Of a DNA stretch of 64,000 nucleotides, positions 27,858 through 36,877 are shown piece after piece. The notes beneath the pieces are model-generated. The model saw only the letters and a list, made by a program, of their open reading frames with translations, ran no database searches and was not told the origin of the DNA. Each line of letters begins with the position of its first letter. The stretch's first letter is position 1. This stretch comes from Pandoraea norimbergensis (lineage in GTDB: Bacteria; Pseudomonadota; Gammaproteobacteria; Burkholderiales; Burkholderiaceae). Made by a program: the position numbers and the translations under genes. Location of the stretch: assembly GCF_001465545.3 (NCBI RefSeq), contig NZ_CP013480.3, forward strand, positions 1,054,001-1,118,000, read 5' to 3'.

Positions 27858-28988
27858 TTATGCAGCCCGCAGCACCTGACCGTCGCGGCACATCAGGCAC
27901 GCGGCGACGATGTCGTCGTTGGTATCGATGACGAGCTTGTTTTCCTTGTCGATCACCAGCTTGAGGAAGTCGAGCACGTTGCGGGCATACAGAGCCGACG
28001 CGTCAGCCGCGACCATGCCTGCGAGGTTGGTATAACCGGCAATCGTCACACCGTGTACCTTCACGATCTCGTCGGCCACCGACAGCGGGCAATTGCCGCC
28101 GCCGTTTGTGCCACGCCCAGCGGCCAGATCGATGATCACGGAACCGGGCTTCATGGCTTTGACCGTGTCTTCAGCGATGAGCGTCGGCGCAGCACGCCCC
28201 GGGATCAACGCGGTGGAGATGACGATGTCCGCTTGCGTCAGACGCGTGTGCACGAGCTGCGACTGGCGGGCGAGCCAAGCCGCAGGCATCGGGCGAGCGT
28301 AGCCGCCCACACCCTTGGCAATCTCACGCTCTTCGTCGGTTTCGAACGGCACGTCGATGAACTTCGCGCCAAGCGATTCGATCTGCTCGCGCACGGCCGG
28401 ACGCACGTCCGACGCTTCAATCACCGCACCGAGGCGCTTGGCCGTGGCAATCGCTTGCAAGCCTGCGACGCCAGCGCCCAGCACAACGAGGCGCGCGGCC
28501 TTGACCGTACCGGCCGCCGTCATCAGCATCGGCATGAAACGCTGATACAGATTGGCGGCAAGCATCACGGCTTTGTAGCCCGCAATGTTGGCCTGTGAAG
28601 AGAGCACGTCCATGCTTTGCGCACGTGTGGTGCGCGGCGCGGCTTCGAGCGCGAACGCGGTAATACCCGCGGCGGCCATGCGTGAGTTGTTTTCGGCGTC
28701 GAACGGATTGAGCATGCCCACGAGCACCGTGCTGCGGGGGATCTGCGCAAGTTCTTCCGGGGATGGGGCGCGCACTTTGAGGACGAGTTCCGCCCCCAAT
28801 GCCTCGGCCGCGCTGCCAATGGAAGCACCTGCGGCGACAAAAGCGGCGTCGGGGACGCTGGCTGCGTCTCCTGCGCCATGTGCAACGACCACCTGATGAC
28901 CTGACGCGACCAGCTTCTTGACCGTTTCTGGCGTGGCCGCCACACGGGTTTCGCCGGCAAGCGTCTCGGCGGGGATGCCGATTCTCAT
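27858..28988 (-). CDS. pntAA: NAD(P) transhydrogenase subunit alpha, NAD(H)-binding part (PntAA)
   Basis: Soluble domain I that binds NAD(H). The 376-residue protein has the alanine-dehydrogenase/PNT fold: N-terminal RIGIPAETLAGETRVAATPETV, the lysine-containing LVLKVRAPSPEE, the mononucleotide motif LVVLGAGVAGLQAIATAKRLGAVIEASDVR, and PGSVIIDLAAGRGTNGG. It is the first gene of the pntAA-pntAB-pntB operon. Confidence 0.97.
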   Translation of the reverse strand: MRIGIPAETLAGETRVAATPETVKKLVASGHQVVVAHGAGDAASVPDAAFVAAGASIGSAAEALGAELVLKVRAPSPEELAQIPRSTVLVGMLNPFDAENNSRMAAAGITAFALEAAPRTTRAQSMDVLSSQANIAGYKAVMLAANLYQRFMPMLMTAAGTVKAARLVVLGAGVAGLQAIATAKRLGAVIEASDVRPAVREQIESLGAKFIDVPFETDEEREIAKGVGGYARPMPAAWLARQSQLVHTRLTQADIVISTALIPGRAAPTLIAEDTVKAMKPGSVIIDLAAGRGTNGGGNCPLSVADEIVKVHGVTIAGYTNLAGMVAADASALYARNVLDFLKLVIDKENKLVIDTNDDIVAACLMCRDGQVLRAA

Positions 28989-29486
28989 TGCGTCTCTCCT
29001 TGGGTTTGTGAACTGATCTCATCAACGGCCAAGGAGCCGCAGCCAGTGCTGCTGGGGGAGCAAGGCGGCCGGAGAGGCGCCCCGCGCCGGCCATATCGCC
29101 ACTGATGACATTAGTCCTGCAACAAACCACTGCGAACGAACTACTGCACAAACCGATGAGGCGGTACTGCCACTGCACACTGCTGGTGCTCGCAGCTTAC
29201 CCGAAGATGACAAACGCGCCTATTGCGCGAAACGGCATATGGATATTCACGCCTGAGGGGGTGACGCGGGGTGATACCGGCGCGCAGGGCCGACCGACCG
29301 GTCGGTCGTCAGGCGTTGGCGGGCGGCCGTTCGTGCACGGGCGCCCATGCCGGCAGCCGGGGTGTGGGGAAACCGGCGGTGGGGGCCGGTCCGGGCGGGC
29401 ACCCCCCGTCTTGAGCGCCGATTACCGCCAGACGGTAAAATGTCGCTTTTATCGGGGTAACGTCCCGCGACCTGTGAGGATGCGCC
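28989..29486. other. 498-nt divergent intergenic region between pntAA and nudJ
   Basis: No credible gene. It contains a perfect 18-bp palindrome at 29291-29308, and a nudJ-proximal TAAAAT hexamer (29436-29441) with TTGAGC 19 nt upstream (29411-29416) as a candidate promoter. I found no convincing promoter for pntAA and no RNA gene. Confidence 0.5.
29291..29308. promoter_or_regulatory. Perfect 18-bp palindrome upstream of nudJ (operator-like)
   Basis: CGACCGACCGGTCGGTCG is fully self-complementary; ACCGACCGGTCGGT resembles typical TetR-family operators. It lies about 180 nt upstream of nudJ and 303 nt upstream of pntAA. No TetR gene is adjacent. Confidence 0.4.
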
Positions 29487-29963
29487 ATGGATGAGCGCTG
29501 GAAGCCCAACGTGACGGTCGCGGCGGTTGTCGAGCGCGACGGCCGCTTTCTCTTTGTCGAAGAGCAGAAAAGCGCGGGCCTGTTGATCAATCAACCGGCC
29601 GGGCATCTGGACCATGGCGAATCGATTCTCGACGCAGTTACGCGTGAGGTGCTTGAGGAGACGGCGTACGTCTTCACGCCACGGCAACTGCTTGGCGTCT
29701 ATCTGGCACCGGGCCCGGGCGACATCACCTACCTGCGTTTTGCCTTCACCGGCGAGCTTGGCGAGCACGACGCTTCGCGCACGCTCGACGAGGGCATCGT
29801 GGGCACGGTCTGGCTCACGCCGGACGAGGTACGCGCCCAGCGCGCGCGCCACCGCTCGCCGCTGCTGGAGCGGTGCGTGGACGATTACCTGCGGGGCGTA
29901 CGATACGACCTCGCGCTACTTCAGACCCATCCGGCAGTGACCGATGGGCAAGGCAATACATGA
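29487..29963 (+). CDS. nudJ: Nudix phosphatase NudJ-like
   Basis: A 158-residue Nudix hydrolase; E. coli NudJ removes phosphate from HMP-PP and nucleoside di/triphosphates. The Nudix box runs from [20 protein letters not shown] with the REVLEE helix intact; the usual Gly after EE-x is Ala here, a tolerated change. The PAGH lead-in and [15 protein letters not shown] match the NudJ subgroup. Its stop overlaps the mnmA start (ATGA), the standard nudJ-mnmA coupling. Confidence 0.93.
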   Translation: MDERWKPNVTVAAVVERDGRFLFVEEQKSAGLLINQPAGHLDHGESILDAVTREVLEETAYVFTPRQLLGVYLAPGPGDITYLRFAFTGELGEHDASRTLDEGIVGTVWLTPDEVRAQRARHRSPLLERCVDDYLRGVRYDLALLQTHPAVTDGQGNT

Positions 29964-31132
29964 GTCAAAAACGCGTAGTAGTGGGCATGTCGGGCGGCGT
30001 GGATTCGTCGGTCACGGCATGGCTGCTCAAACAACAAGGCTACGACGTCGTCGGACTGTTCATGAAGAACTGGGAAGACGATGACGATAGCGAATATTGC
30101 TCGACCCGGCAGGACTGGATCGACGTGGTGTCGGTCGCCGACCTGATCGGCATCGATGTCGAAGCCGTGAACTTCGCCGCCGAATACAAGGACCGCGTGT
30201 TCGCGGAGTTCCTGCGCGAATACTCGGCGGGCCGCACGCCCAATCCGGACGTGCTGTGCAACGCCGAGATCAAGTTCAAGGCGTTCCTCGATCACGCCAT
30301 TGCATTGGGCGGCGAGACGATTGCGACCGGGCACTACGCCCGCGTGCGCGAACGCGAAGGGCGCTTCGAACTGCTCAAGGCAGTCGATCACACCAAAGAC
30401 CAGAGCTACTTCCTGCATCGCCTGAATCAGCACCAGCTCTCGCGCACGATGTTCCCGCTCGGCGAAATGCCGAAGACGAAGGTGCGCGAGATTGCCGCGC
30501 AGATCGGTTTGCCGAATGCAAAGAAGAAGGACTCGACGGGCATCTGCTTCATCGGCGAGCGTCCGTTCCGCGACTTCCTGAACCGCTATCTGCCGACCAA
30601 GCCGGGCCCGATGAAGACGCCCGACGGCACGGTCGTGGGCGAGCACGTCGGTCTGGCGTTCTACACGCTGGGTCAGCGCAAGGGCATTGGTCTGGGCGGT
30701 AGCCGCGATGGTTCTGGCGAGCCGTGGTTCGTTGCCCGCAAGGACATGACGAACAACACGCTGTACGTGGTGCAAGGCCATGATCATCCGTGGCTGCTCT
30801 CCGGCACGCTGAACGCCGAAGACGTGTCTTGGGTCGCGGGCGAAGCCCCGGCCGGCGGCCTGCGATGCGGTGCCAAGACGCGCTATCGTCAGGCCGACGC
30901 CGCGTGCGAAGTCGTGCACGCGAGTGGCGAAGCCCTGACGTTATCGTTTGCCGAGCCGCAATGGGCCGTCACGCCGGGTCAGTCGGCGGTGCTCTACGAC
31001 GGCGATATCTGTCTGGGCGGCGGCATCATTGCGTCCACGACGGAAATCGATCCGGCCACGGCAACGGCCACGTCGGCAACCACCGGCAACGCGACGAACG
31101 CCTCGAATCAAACGATCCTCAATACGCATTAA
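29960..31132 (+). CDS. mnmA: tRNA-specific 2-thiouridylase MnmA
   Basis: Forms s2U34 in tRNA-Lys/Glu/Gln. The ATP pyrophosphatase P-loop [17 protein letters not shown] lies at the N-terminus. The catalytic cysteines are in [10 protein letters not shown] (about Cys98) and [10 protein letters not shown] (about Cys195). The start at 29960 overlaps the nudJ stop. The protein has 390 residues, and the last 30 or so form an Ala/Thr/Asn-rich tail ([19 protein letters not shown]) that is not part of the conserved fold and looks like a repeat expansion. Confidence 0.96.
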   Translation: MSQKRVVVGMSGGVDSSVTAWLLKQQGYDVVGLFMKNWEDDDDSEYCSTRQDWIDVVSVADLIGIDVEAVNFAAEYKDRVFAEFLREYSAGRTPNPDVLCNAEIKFKAFLDHAIALGGETIATGHYARVREREGRFELLKAVDHTKDQSYFLHRLNQHQLSRTMFPLGEMPKTKVREIAAQIGLPNAKKKDSTGICFIGERPFRDFLNRYLPTKPGPMKTPDGTVVGEHVGLAFYTLGQRKGIGLGGSRDGSGEPWFVARKDMTNNTLYVVQGHDHPWLLSGTLNAEDVSWVAGEAPAGGLRCGAKTRYRQADAACEVVHASGEALTLSFAEPQWAVTPGQSAVLYDGDICLGGGIIASTTEIDPATATATSATTGNATNASNQTILNTH

Positions 31133-31204
31133 AAGCCGCCGGCGCTCGCCGGGGGGACACCCGGCAGCGTGCCGGCGTGTGTCCCCCCAAAGCAAGGAGG
31201 TTTC

Positions 31205-32806
31205 ATGTTTTCGCGCCGATTCCTGGCACTGTGGCTGGCTGTCGCGTTGCTCGTCGCAACGCTTGCGTTAGTGCTGTTCGACGGATGGCATCCGTTATGG
31301 CCGCTGCCGTTTGCGGCGTTGGTGGCGCTCGGGGCATGGGACGTGGTGCAGCAACGCCACGCAGTGTTGCGCAACTACCCGTTGTGGGGACACTTCCGGT
31401 TTCTGTTCGAATTCATTCGGCCGGAAATCCGCCAGTATTTTGTGGAAGACGACACGTCCGAGACGCCGTTCTCGCGAGCCCAGCGCAGCATCGTCTACCA
31501 GCGCGCCAAGGGGGATGTCGACAGTCGACCCTTCGGCACCGAAATCGACGTGAAGGCTGCGGGCTACGAATGGATTGCGCATTCGCTGGCGCCCACGGTG
31601 CTTGATAACCACGACTTCCGCATCACCATCGGGCCGGATCGCGCACAGCCGTATTCGGCCTCGATCTTCAATATCTCGGCGATGAGTTTCGGGGCGCTGT
31701 CGGCCAATGCCATTCGCTCGCTCAACCGGGGCGCCAAGCTCGGCAACTTCATTCACGACACCGGCGAAGGTTCGATTTCGCCGCATCATCGCGAGCAGGG
31801 CGGCGACCTGATCTGGGAAGTGGCGTCGGGGTATTTCGGCTGCCGCAACGACGACGGTACCTTCAGTGCTGAGAAATTCACCGCGCAGGCCACGACGCCG
31901 CAGGTGAAGATGATCGAGGTGAAGCTCTCGCAAGGGGCGAAGCCGGGTCACGGCGGGGTGCTGCCGGCCGCAAAGATCACCCCCGAGATTTCAGCGACAC
32001 GCGGTGTGCCGATGGGGCAGGACTGCATTTCGCCCGCGCGTCACAGCGAGTTCTCCACACCGCTGGGCTTGCTGCAATTCGTCGATCGTCTGCGCAATCT
32101 GTCGGGCGGCAAGCCGACCGGCTTCAAGTTGTGCATCGGGCATCCGTGGGAGTTCTTCGGCATCGTCAAGGCGATGCTGGAGAGCGGCATCTTGCCCGAC
32201 TTTATCGTCGTCGATGGATCGGAAGGCGGCACCGGTGCTGCGCCGCTGGAGTTCACCGATCACGTGGGCACGCCGCTGCAAGAGGGGCTGCTGCTCGTGC
32301 ATAACACGCTGGTGGGCGCGGGGTTGCGCGACAAGATCCGCATTGGCGCGTCGGGCAAGATCGTGACGGCGTTCGACATCGCGCGCACGCTGGCGATTGG
32401 CGCCGACTGGTGCAACTCGGCGCGCGGCTTTATGTTTGCCATCGGTTGCATTCAGTCGCAGAAGTGCCATACCGACCGCTGCCCGACCGGCGTCGCCACG
32501 CAAGACCCGTTGCGTCAGCGTGCGCTCGTGGTGCCCGACAAGGCTGAGCGCGTTCATCAGTTCCACCAGCACACATTGCACGCATTGCAGGAGCTGATTC
32601 AGGCCGCAGGGCTGGCGCATCCGTCCGATCTGCGTGCGCATCACATCGTCAAGCGTGTGTCGTCCAACGAGATCCGCCTGATGTCGGAGTCGCTGAAGTA
32701 TCTCGAACCCGGCGACCTGTTGCGCGGGCAATTCCGCTATCAGCTCTACGAGAAGTATTGGCCGATGGGACGGGCCGACAGTTTTGCGCCCGCGACAGCG
32801 GCCTGA
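31205..32806 (+). CDS. Membrane-anchored FMN-binding glutamate synthase-family protein
   Basis: A 533-residue protein with one or two N-terminal membrane segments (about residues 7-50) followed by the FMN-binding domain of glutamate synthase (GltS_FMN). Features include NISAMSFGALSANAIRSLNRGAK, GEGSISPHHREQGGDLIWEV, VDGSEGGTGAAPLEFTDHVG and the cysteine cluster QSQKCHTDRCPTGVATQDP, the expected Fe-S region. It lacks the glutaminase domain, so it is not a complete glutamate synthase; the role of such stand-alone proteins is not settled. A near-perfect AAGGAGG ribosome-binding site precedes ATG 31205. Confidence 0.88.
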   Translation: MFSRRFLALWLAVALLVATLALVLFDGWHPLWPLPFAALVALGAWDVVQQRHAVLRNYPLWGHFRFLFEFIRPEIRQYFVEDDTSETPFSRAQRSIVYQRAKGDVDSRPFGTEIDVKAAGYEWIAHSLAPTVLDNHDFRITIGPDRAQPYSASIFNISAMSFGALSANAIRSLNRGAKLGNFIHDTGEGSISPHHREQGGDLIWEVASGYFGCRNDDGTFSAEKFTAQATTPQVKMIEVKLSQGAKPGHGGVLPAAKITPEISATRGVPMGQDCISPARHSEFSTPLGLLQFVDRLRNLSGGKPTGFKLCIGHPWEFFGIVKAMLESGILPDFIVVDGSEGGTGAAPLEFTDHVGTPLQEGLLLVHNTLVGAGLRDKIRIGASGKIVTAFDIARTLAIGADWCNSARGFMFAIGCIQSQKCHTDRCPTGVATQDPLRQRALVVPDKAERVHQFHQHTLHALQELIQAAGLAHPSDLRAHHIVKRVSSNEIRLMSESLKYLEPGDLLRGQFRYQLYEKYWPMGRADSFAPATAA

Positions 32807-32832
32807 GCAAAACCGCAAAGCTTCAGAGGAAG

Positions 32833-32862
32833 GAAAAACCACAACCCGGCGCGAAAACGCCG
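32833..32862 (+). terminator. Rho-independent terminator after the FMN-binding protein gene
   Basis: AACCCGGCG/CGCCGGGTT stem with a CGAAAA loop followed by a T run. It closes the housekeeping block just before the type III secretion island. Confidence 0.9.
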
Positions 32863-32940
32863 GGTTTTTTTATGGTTTCGACAATCGGCGCGCAGAACCC
32901 ATAACGCAGCGGCGACACCACTCACTTTAAGGTCTCCACC

Positions 32941-32994
32941 GGATGACATTCGCAGGCGCACCCGCCTATCTTGCGAAGACTGACTTTGTCATCC
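32941..32994. promoter_or_regulatory. Nested inverted repeats upstream of the AraC-type T3SS regulator
   Basis: Three concentric arms: GGATGACA (32941-32948) with TGTCATCC (32987-32994), TTCGCA (32949-32954) with TGCGAA (32972-32977), and GGCG (32955-32958) with CGCC (32963-32966). The structure ends 28 nt before the regulator's start codon and could be an operator array or a 5'-UTR hairpin. Confidence 0.5.
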
Positions 32995-33022
32995 CGCCCT
33001 GAACTTCCGTACAGGAGGACCT

Positions 33023-33823
33023 ATGAGTACGGTGCGATTTCTCATCAGCCGCCACGACACCAATCTGAAAGTGAATGGTCTCGTGCAAGCCTTGCCCGCC
33101 GGTAGCATGACGGCAACCAGTTCCGATGCAGAGACAGACGCCTCGGACGGCACGACAGCACACGATTTTCATGTGTGCGATTTGCAGGCGCTGTATCCGG
33201 ATGTGGTGGATTTGCTCGACCGGCGCCCGCTCGGTGTCTTTCATCGGCAGGCCGCGCGCACGCTGCTGCTTGAGCCGAGCATGCTCGACGTGGCCGTCGC
33301 GTTGCAGAACATCGACCGAATGGCCATGCTGCGATTCTTCTATGTCTATTGCCTGTGCCGCGATCAGCGCTATTTCTCCGCGATGTTGCGGCAGTCGATC
33401 GCTGGCAGTCATTCACTGTTCGACTTCGTCGAAGCCAATTTCCACAAACCGTGGCCTGTGGGGCGTCTGGCCGACGAGTTCGGCATGCCGCTTCGCAAGT
33501 TCCGCTATCTCTTCCAGCAAACGTACGGCATGCCCGCCAAGCAATGGTTGCTTGAACGGCGGTTGCGGCTCGCGCGCGATCTGCTGCTGTCCACCCGGCA
33601 CAAGGTGCTCGACATTGCGCTCGAATGCGGTTTCACGAATCACGCACATTTCACCGATACCTTCCGCAAGCGCTTTGATTGCGCACCGACGGAAATCCGT
33701 TTGGGTGCACCGCCTCTGCGGGGTGGCCAACGCGTGGCGATGACACGCGCCGATTCCTACGCGGCCATGCGTGCCGATCTCGTCGCCGGGCATGGCGCGC
33801 TGGCTGACGGAGGCGTGGTGTGA
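33023..33823 (+). CDS. AraC-family transcriptional activator of the type III secretion island
   Basis: A 266-residue protein with a variable N-terminal part (about residues 1-125) and a C-terminal AraC/XylS double helix-turn-helix domain (about 135-230). The first HTH is in PVGRLADEFGMPLRKFRYLFQQTYG, and the second carries the family signature KVLDIALECGFTNHAHFTDTFRKRF. Its position as first gene of the sctF-G-I-J-K-L-W operon, with a GTGA overlap to sctF, parallels InvF/ExsA/BsaN-type T3SS activators. A strong CAGGAGGACCT ribosome-binding site precedes the ATG. The exact orthologue is not assignable. Confidence 0.88.
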   Translation: MSTVRFLISRHDTNLKVNGLVQALPAGSMTATSSDAETDASDGTTAHDFHVCDLQALYPDVVDLLDRRPLGVFHRQAARTLLLEPSMLDVAVALQNIDRMAMLRFFYVYCLCRDQRYFSAMLRQSIAGSHSLFDFVEANFHKPWPVGRLADEFGMPLRKFRYLFQQTYGMPAKQWLLERRLRLARDLLLSTRHKVLDIALECGFTNHAHFTDTFRKRFDCAPTEIRLGAPPLRGGQRVAMTRADSYAAMRADLVAGHGALADGGVV

Positions 33824-34038
33824 ACGTCGAGGAAATCAACAATCAGTTCGGCGAGTCGTCGCGCCGGGTGTCGGAGCAGGCGATGCAAAGTTTGCGCACG
33901 CGAAAGCTCGACGACCCGGCACAGATGATCGCCGTGCAGTTTGAGCTGCAACAGGCGACGACAATGTTTGGCCTGCATAGCGCGATCATCAAGCTCGTCA
34001 AGGATACGTTGATGGGCATCATCGCCAAGATCGCATGA
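33820..34038 (+). CDS. sctF: T3SS needle protein SctF (SsaG/EscF-like)
   Basis: A 72-residue helical-hairpin protein with the size and pattern of needle subunits. The conserved region is LDDPAQMIAVQFELQQATTMFGLHSAIIKLVKD, where a DP turn precedes the C-terminal helix (compare the DDPAxL-Q-Y pattern), and the C-terminus is hydrophobic (MGIIAKIA). Translation starts at GTG 33820, overlapping the regulator's stop. Its neighbours sctG, sctI and sctJ follow the SPI-2 order ssaG-H-I-J. Confidence 0.9.
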   Translation: MNVEEINNQFGESSRRVSEQAMQSLRTRKLDDPAQMIAVQFELQQATTMFGLHSAIIKLVKDTLMGIIAKIA

Positions 34039-34436
34039 CGTCCGAGGCAGGTGAGACGATGCCGGCCCGGCAAACGGATGACATCCCCGCTGCCGGTCGA
34101 TGGCTTGATGCGTTGACCCGACAGGTCGTCGTCGAACTGGCGTTTGCGGGGGCGTGCCACGGGATGGCAGCCGAGGCTCGGACCATTCTCGATGCTTTGC
34201 CCTGTCTGGTTGACGACGTCGAAACACGGCAGTGGCTGCACGCGGCATTGCTGACGGCGCTCGGTGATGCCGGGGCGGCTCACGCAGCGCTCGCCGGCGA
34301 TGCGAAAACCGTTGCATCGGACCCGGCGGCGACGCAGGTCCTATATGAATGGCTCGCCGCAACGGCGGCCCTACCTGCGAGCGCGAACGATGCCTCGCGC
34401 AATCTTCCTGCAATTCATCCCTTCTCCAGATCATGA
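34035..34436 (+). CDS. sctG: T3SS needle chaperone SctG (SsaH/EscG/YscG-like)
   Basis: A 133-residue protein whose central part, VVVELAFAGACHGMAAEARTILDAL followed by WLHAALLTALGDAGAAHAAL, matches the TPR-like pattern of YscG/EscG/SsaH. With its small partner (SsaE/EscE/YscE) this class holds the needle protein soluble before export. Position supports this: it is wedged between sctF and sctI and overlaps both by 4 nt. The likely partner is the SsaE-like gene at 38725-38991. The last 25 residues are unconserved. Confidence 0.7.
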   Translation: MTSEAGETMPARQTDDIPAAGRWLDALTRQVVVELAFAGACHGMAAEARTILDALPCLVDDVETRQWLHAALLTALGDAGAAHAALAGDAKTVASDPAATQVLYEWLAATAALPASANDASRNLPAIHPFSRS

Positions 34437-34780
34437 GTGTCGATTCCATCCACGAAAGCGTGCAGCGGGTCACTGCGGTCAACTTGCCGACTTCGCGGCC
34501 AACGCTTGCCGAAGCGGGCGATGCCGCCCGCTTTACCGAGGTGCTGGCACATGCAACGCCGCTGCCTGAGCATCACTTGTTGAGTGCCGCCGGCAAACTC
34601 GCGGCCAATACCGAAAACCTGACGACGCGCGTCACGCTCGATGACCGTACGCTTGACGATCCACAACGTCTGCTTCAAGCGCAGCGCGAGTTGACCGAGC
34701 GCGTGCTATCGCTCGAACTTGTCGCCAAGGTGGCCGGTGCCACGACGCAGGGTGTGAACAAACTTGTTCACATGCAATGA
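34433..34780 (+). CDS. sctI: T3SS inner-rod protein SctI (SsaI/EscI-like)
   Basis: A 115-residue protein between the needle/chaperone pair and sctJ, the usual place of the inner rod (needle adapter). The C-terminal region LLQAQRELTERVLSLELVAKVAGATTQGVNKLVHMQ has the amphipathic helix and G-x-x-V-N-K-L/Q-T/M ending conserved in the SctI family. The N-terminal half is unconserved, as expected. It overlaps sctG and sctJ by 4 nt each. Confidence 0.85.
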   Translation: MSVDSIHESVQRVTAVNLPTSRPTLAEAGDAARFTEVLAHATPLPEHHLLSAAGKLAANTENLTTRVTLDDRTLDDPQRLLQAQRELTERVLSLELVAKVAGATTQGVNKLVHMQ

Positions 34781-35547
34781 CGCGGGGGATTTCAATCATG
34801 CGTCTGCGGTGCGTTGCTGCGGTACTGGCGCTTGCGTTTCTGGTGTCGGGTTGTAAGGAGGATCTGCATCGCGGATTGGGTGAGACGGAAGCCAACCAGA
34901 TGCTCGCGTTGCTTCTCATCTCGGGTATGGACGCCGACAAACGTGCCGAGACCACAGGGGCGACGGTACGCGTGGCGCGAAACGATTTTGTGCGCGCGGT
35001 AGAAGTGCTGCGTCAGCATGGCCTGCCACGCGAAAAGCGCGCTTCGGTGGAGGATGTCTTCCCGCCCGGGCAGCTCGTGAGTTCGCCCGTGCAGGAGCAG
35101 GCAAAGCTGGTCTACCTCAAAGAGCAACGACTTGAGCGAATGCTGGCCGCACTCGACGGCGTGATGGTTGCTGAAGTCTCGATCGCTCAGGTGCCGATCG
35201 ATTCGGCCGGGCGCGCGACACTGCCGCCCGGCGTTGCCGTCTTCGTGAAGTACAGCCCGGAGATCAACATGGCCAAACGCATGACCGATATTCGCAGCCT
35301 GATTCACGACAGCGTGCCCGGCGTCGCGCCGGAACGCATCAGTGTCGTGATGCAACCGGCCGACTATCGTTTGCCTCGTACGGCACCTTCCATAGACCAG
35401 ACAAACGACGTGGCGGGTGATCGTGGTGGCGTGACGGGCCGATGGTGGTTCGCCGGTGTTGTCGCCGCCATTGCCCTGCTCGCCGCGGCAATACTCGCGT
35501 GGCGCGTTAGGTTGAAGGGGCAGGTACGGGTGCCGGAGGCGCTGTGA
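34777..35547 (+). CDS. sctJ: T3SS inner-membrane ring lipoprotein SctJ (SsaJ/EscJ-like)
   Basis: A 256-residue lipoprotein forming part of the periplasmic inner-membrane ring. The signal sequence ends in the lipobox LVSG-Cys26. The YscJ/FliF domain includes LGETEANQMLALLLISGMDADK, EQARLVY-like EQAKLVYLKEQRLERMLAALDGVMVAEVSI and KYSPEINMAKRMTDIRSLI. A C-terminal membrane helix lies at about residues 222-243. Start taken at 34777 (overlap with sctI); the internal Met8 is an alternative. Confidence 0.96.
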   Translation: MTRGISIMRLRCVAAVLALAFLVSGCKEDLHRGLGETEANQMLALLLISGMDADKRAETTGATVRVARNDFVRAVEVLRQHGLPREKRASVEDVFPPGQLVSSPVQEQAKLVYLKEQRLERMLAALDGVMVAEVSIAQVPIDSAGRATLPPGVAVFVKYSPEINMAKRMTDIRSLIHDSVPGVAPERISVVMQPADYRLPRTAPSIDQTNDVAGDRGGVTGRWWFAGVVAAIALLAAAILAWRVRLKGQVRVPEAL

Positions 35548-36212
35548 CAACGGCGTTCGATATCCGGGCGATCTCCTTCGAGGTCACGCAACTGGTTCAA
35601 CTCATCTGGCAGCCGGCGCGTTTCATGGACGCCGGTTGGTGGCAGACACTGGACATGTCGGCTTGGCAACATGTCTACCGTCACCAGCCGGCGACGCGCG
35701 CACAAATCGACCGATGCCTGGTCGAACGTCGTGGCTGGCCGACGACACCGGACGGGCTCGGTTTGGCACTGCCGTTGAGCGATGCCGCGTGCGTGACATT
35801 GCGTCTGGTGCCGAATCTACGTCGCGTGGCGCTGGCGTACGCGCTGCGAACGATGGGGTGCCCCGATTACCTGTGGCTGGGCGACTATCGACGCGCCCTC
35901 TCGCCCTGGCTGGATGCGTGGCAATGTGACCGCTTGCTGCTGACGCGCCGCGACTGGCCGTGCCTTGCTGCGTTGACACCCGATCAGCTTGTCGATGCCG
36001 CGTTCACCGCGATGGCGGCCTTGTTCGACGCCATGCCCACAAACCATTCCTCCTCCCCTGACGTCAACATCGCCTGCCGGGCGACGCGTATCTTGCTGCC
36101 ACCGGGCGAATCGGAGCCGTCTACGCGCCTCGACCTGACGGCGCCGCCGGATCTTTGGGCGCGAATGGCCGCCTTGGAGAAGATGTTATGTATGTCATCG
36201 ACTACCCGCTGA
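35544..36212 (+). CDS. sctK: T3SS sorting-platform protein SctK-like
   Basis: A 222-residue protein between sctJ and sctL, where SctK (YscK/OrgA/STM1410-type) sits in SPI-2-like clusters. Sequence conservation in this family is low; the hydrophobic core RVALAYALRTMGCPDYLWLGDYRRALSPWLDAW resembles the L-x-x-G-x-x pattern of the central part. SctK links the ATPase stalk pods to the basal body. GTG start at 35544 overlaps the sctJ stop; the 3' end overlaps sctL by 25 nt. Assignment relies mainly on position. Confidence 0.7.
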   Translation: MTTAFDIRAISFEVTQLVQLIWQPARFMDAGWWQTLDMSAWQHVYRHQPATRAQIDRCLVERRGWPTTPDGLGLALPLSDAACVTLRLVPNLRRVALAYALRTMGCPDYLWLGDYRRALSPWLDAWQCDRLLLTRRDWPCLAALTPDQLVDAAFTAMAALFDAMPTNHSSSPDVNIACRATRILLPPGESEPSTRLDLTAPPDLWARMAALEKMLCMSSTTR

Positions 36213-36877
36213 CGTCGATAGAAACGCTGGACGGCCCCGTTCCGCAGGGCACCATCATTGCGCGCGAGACACTCGATCTGATGCGCGAACAGTCCCGAAA
36301 CCGTGAGCAGTGGTTGGCCGAAGCCAAGGCCTGCCGCGATGCGGCGATGGCTGAGCGCGAGCGGGCTCAGGCCGACAGCGACGCCATGTGCGCTGCTTTG
36401 CTGGAGGCGGCGCGTGTGCAGTCGCAGCAGCAGGCGGCACAGTGTGCGGAAGATGCGCGTCGGGAGGTGATCGCGCACACGCTCGATTGGCTGGTCGACG
36501 AAGCCTCGATGGAGCGGGCGACGGTGCATTCGCTTGAACGCCGGATCGCCGACGCACTGATCGGTGCACTCTCGAATTTTGTCGCAACTCTCGACGTCGG
36601 TGAGCGCTTTGCGCATCGGGTGGCAAACACGTTGCCGTCGTTGGTGCGCGAAGGCGCGCTGGTGTTGCGTGTGCCACCGGCGCATCACGAAGCGGTGGCG
36701 ACCGCGCTTCAGCGGGCGAATATCGTGCTGGCGTGTACGCCCGACACGACGCTGACCGGCCGCCACGCACGTCTCGAGAGCGAATGGGTGACGCTCTGCC
36801 TCGACCTCGACGCGGACCTTGCAGCTGTCGTCGAACGGTTGCGCGTGGCGCCTAGTCTCGAAGTGGCCTATGGTTGA
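36188..36877 (+). CDS. sctL: T3SS stator protein SctL (SsaK/EscL-like)
   Basis: A 229-residue protein of the HrpE/YscL/FliH family, which links the ATPase SctN to the cytoplasmic ring. The N-terminal half is a charged coiled coil (EQSRNREQWLAEAKACRDAA and following, about residues 35-90). The C-terminal half has the family pattern LVREGALVLRVPPAHHEAV and LESEWVTLCLDLDADLAAVVERL. ATG at 36188 lies inside the sctK end. Confidence 0.87.
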   Translation: MYVIDYPLTSIETLDGPVPQGTIIARETLDLMREQSRNREQWLAEAKACRDAAMAERERAQADSDAMCAALLEAARVQSQQQAAQCAEDARREVIAHTLDWLVDEASMERATVHSLERRIADALIGALSNFVATLDVGERFAHRVANTLPSLVREGALVLRVPPAHHEAVATALQRANIVLACTPDTTLTGRHARLESEWVTLCLDLDADLAAVVERLRVAPSLEVAYG

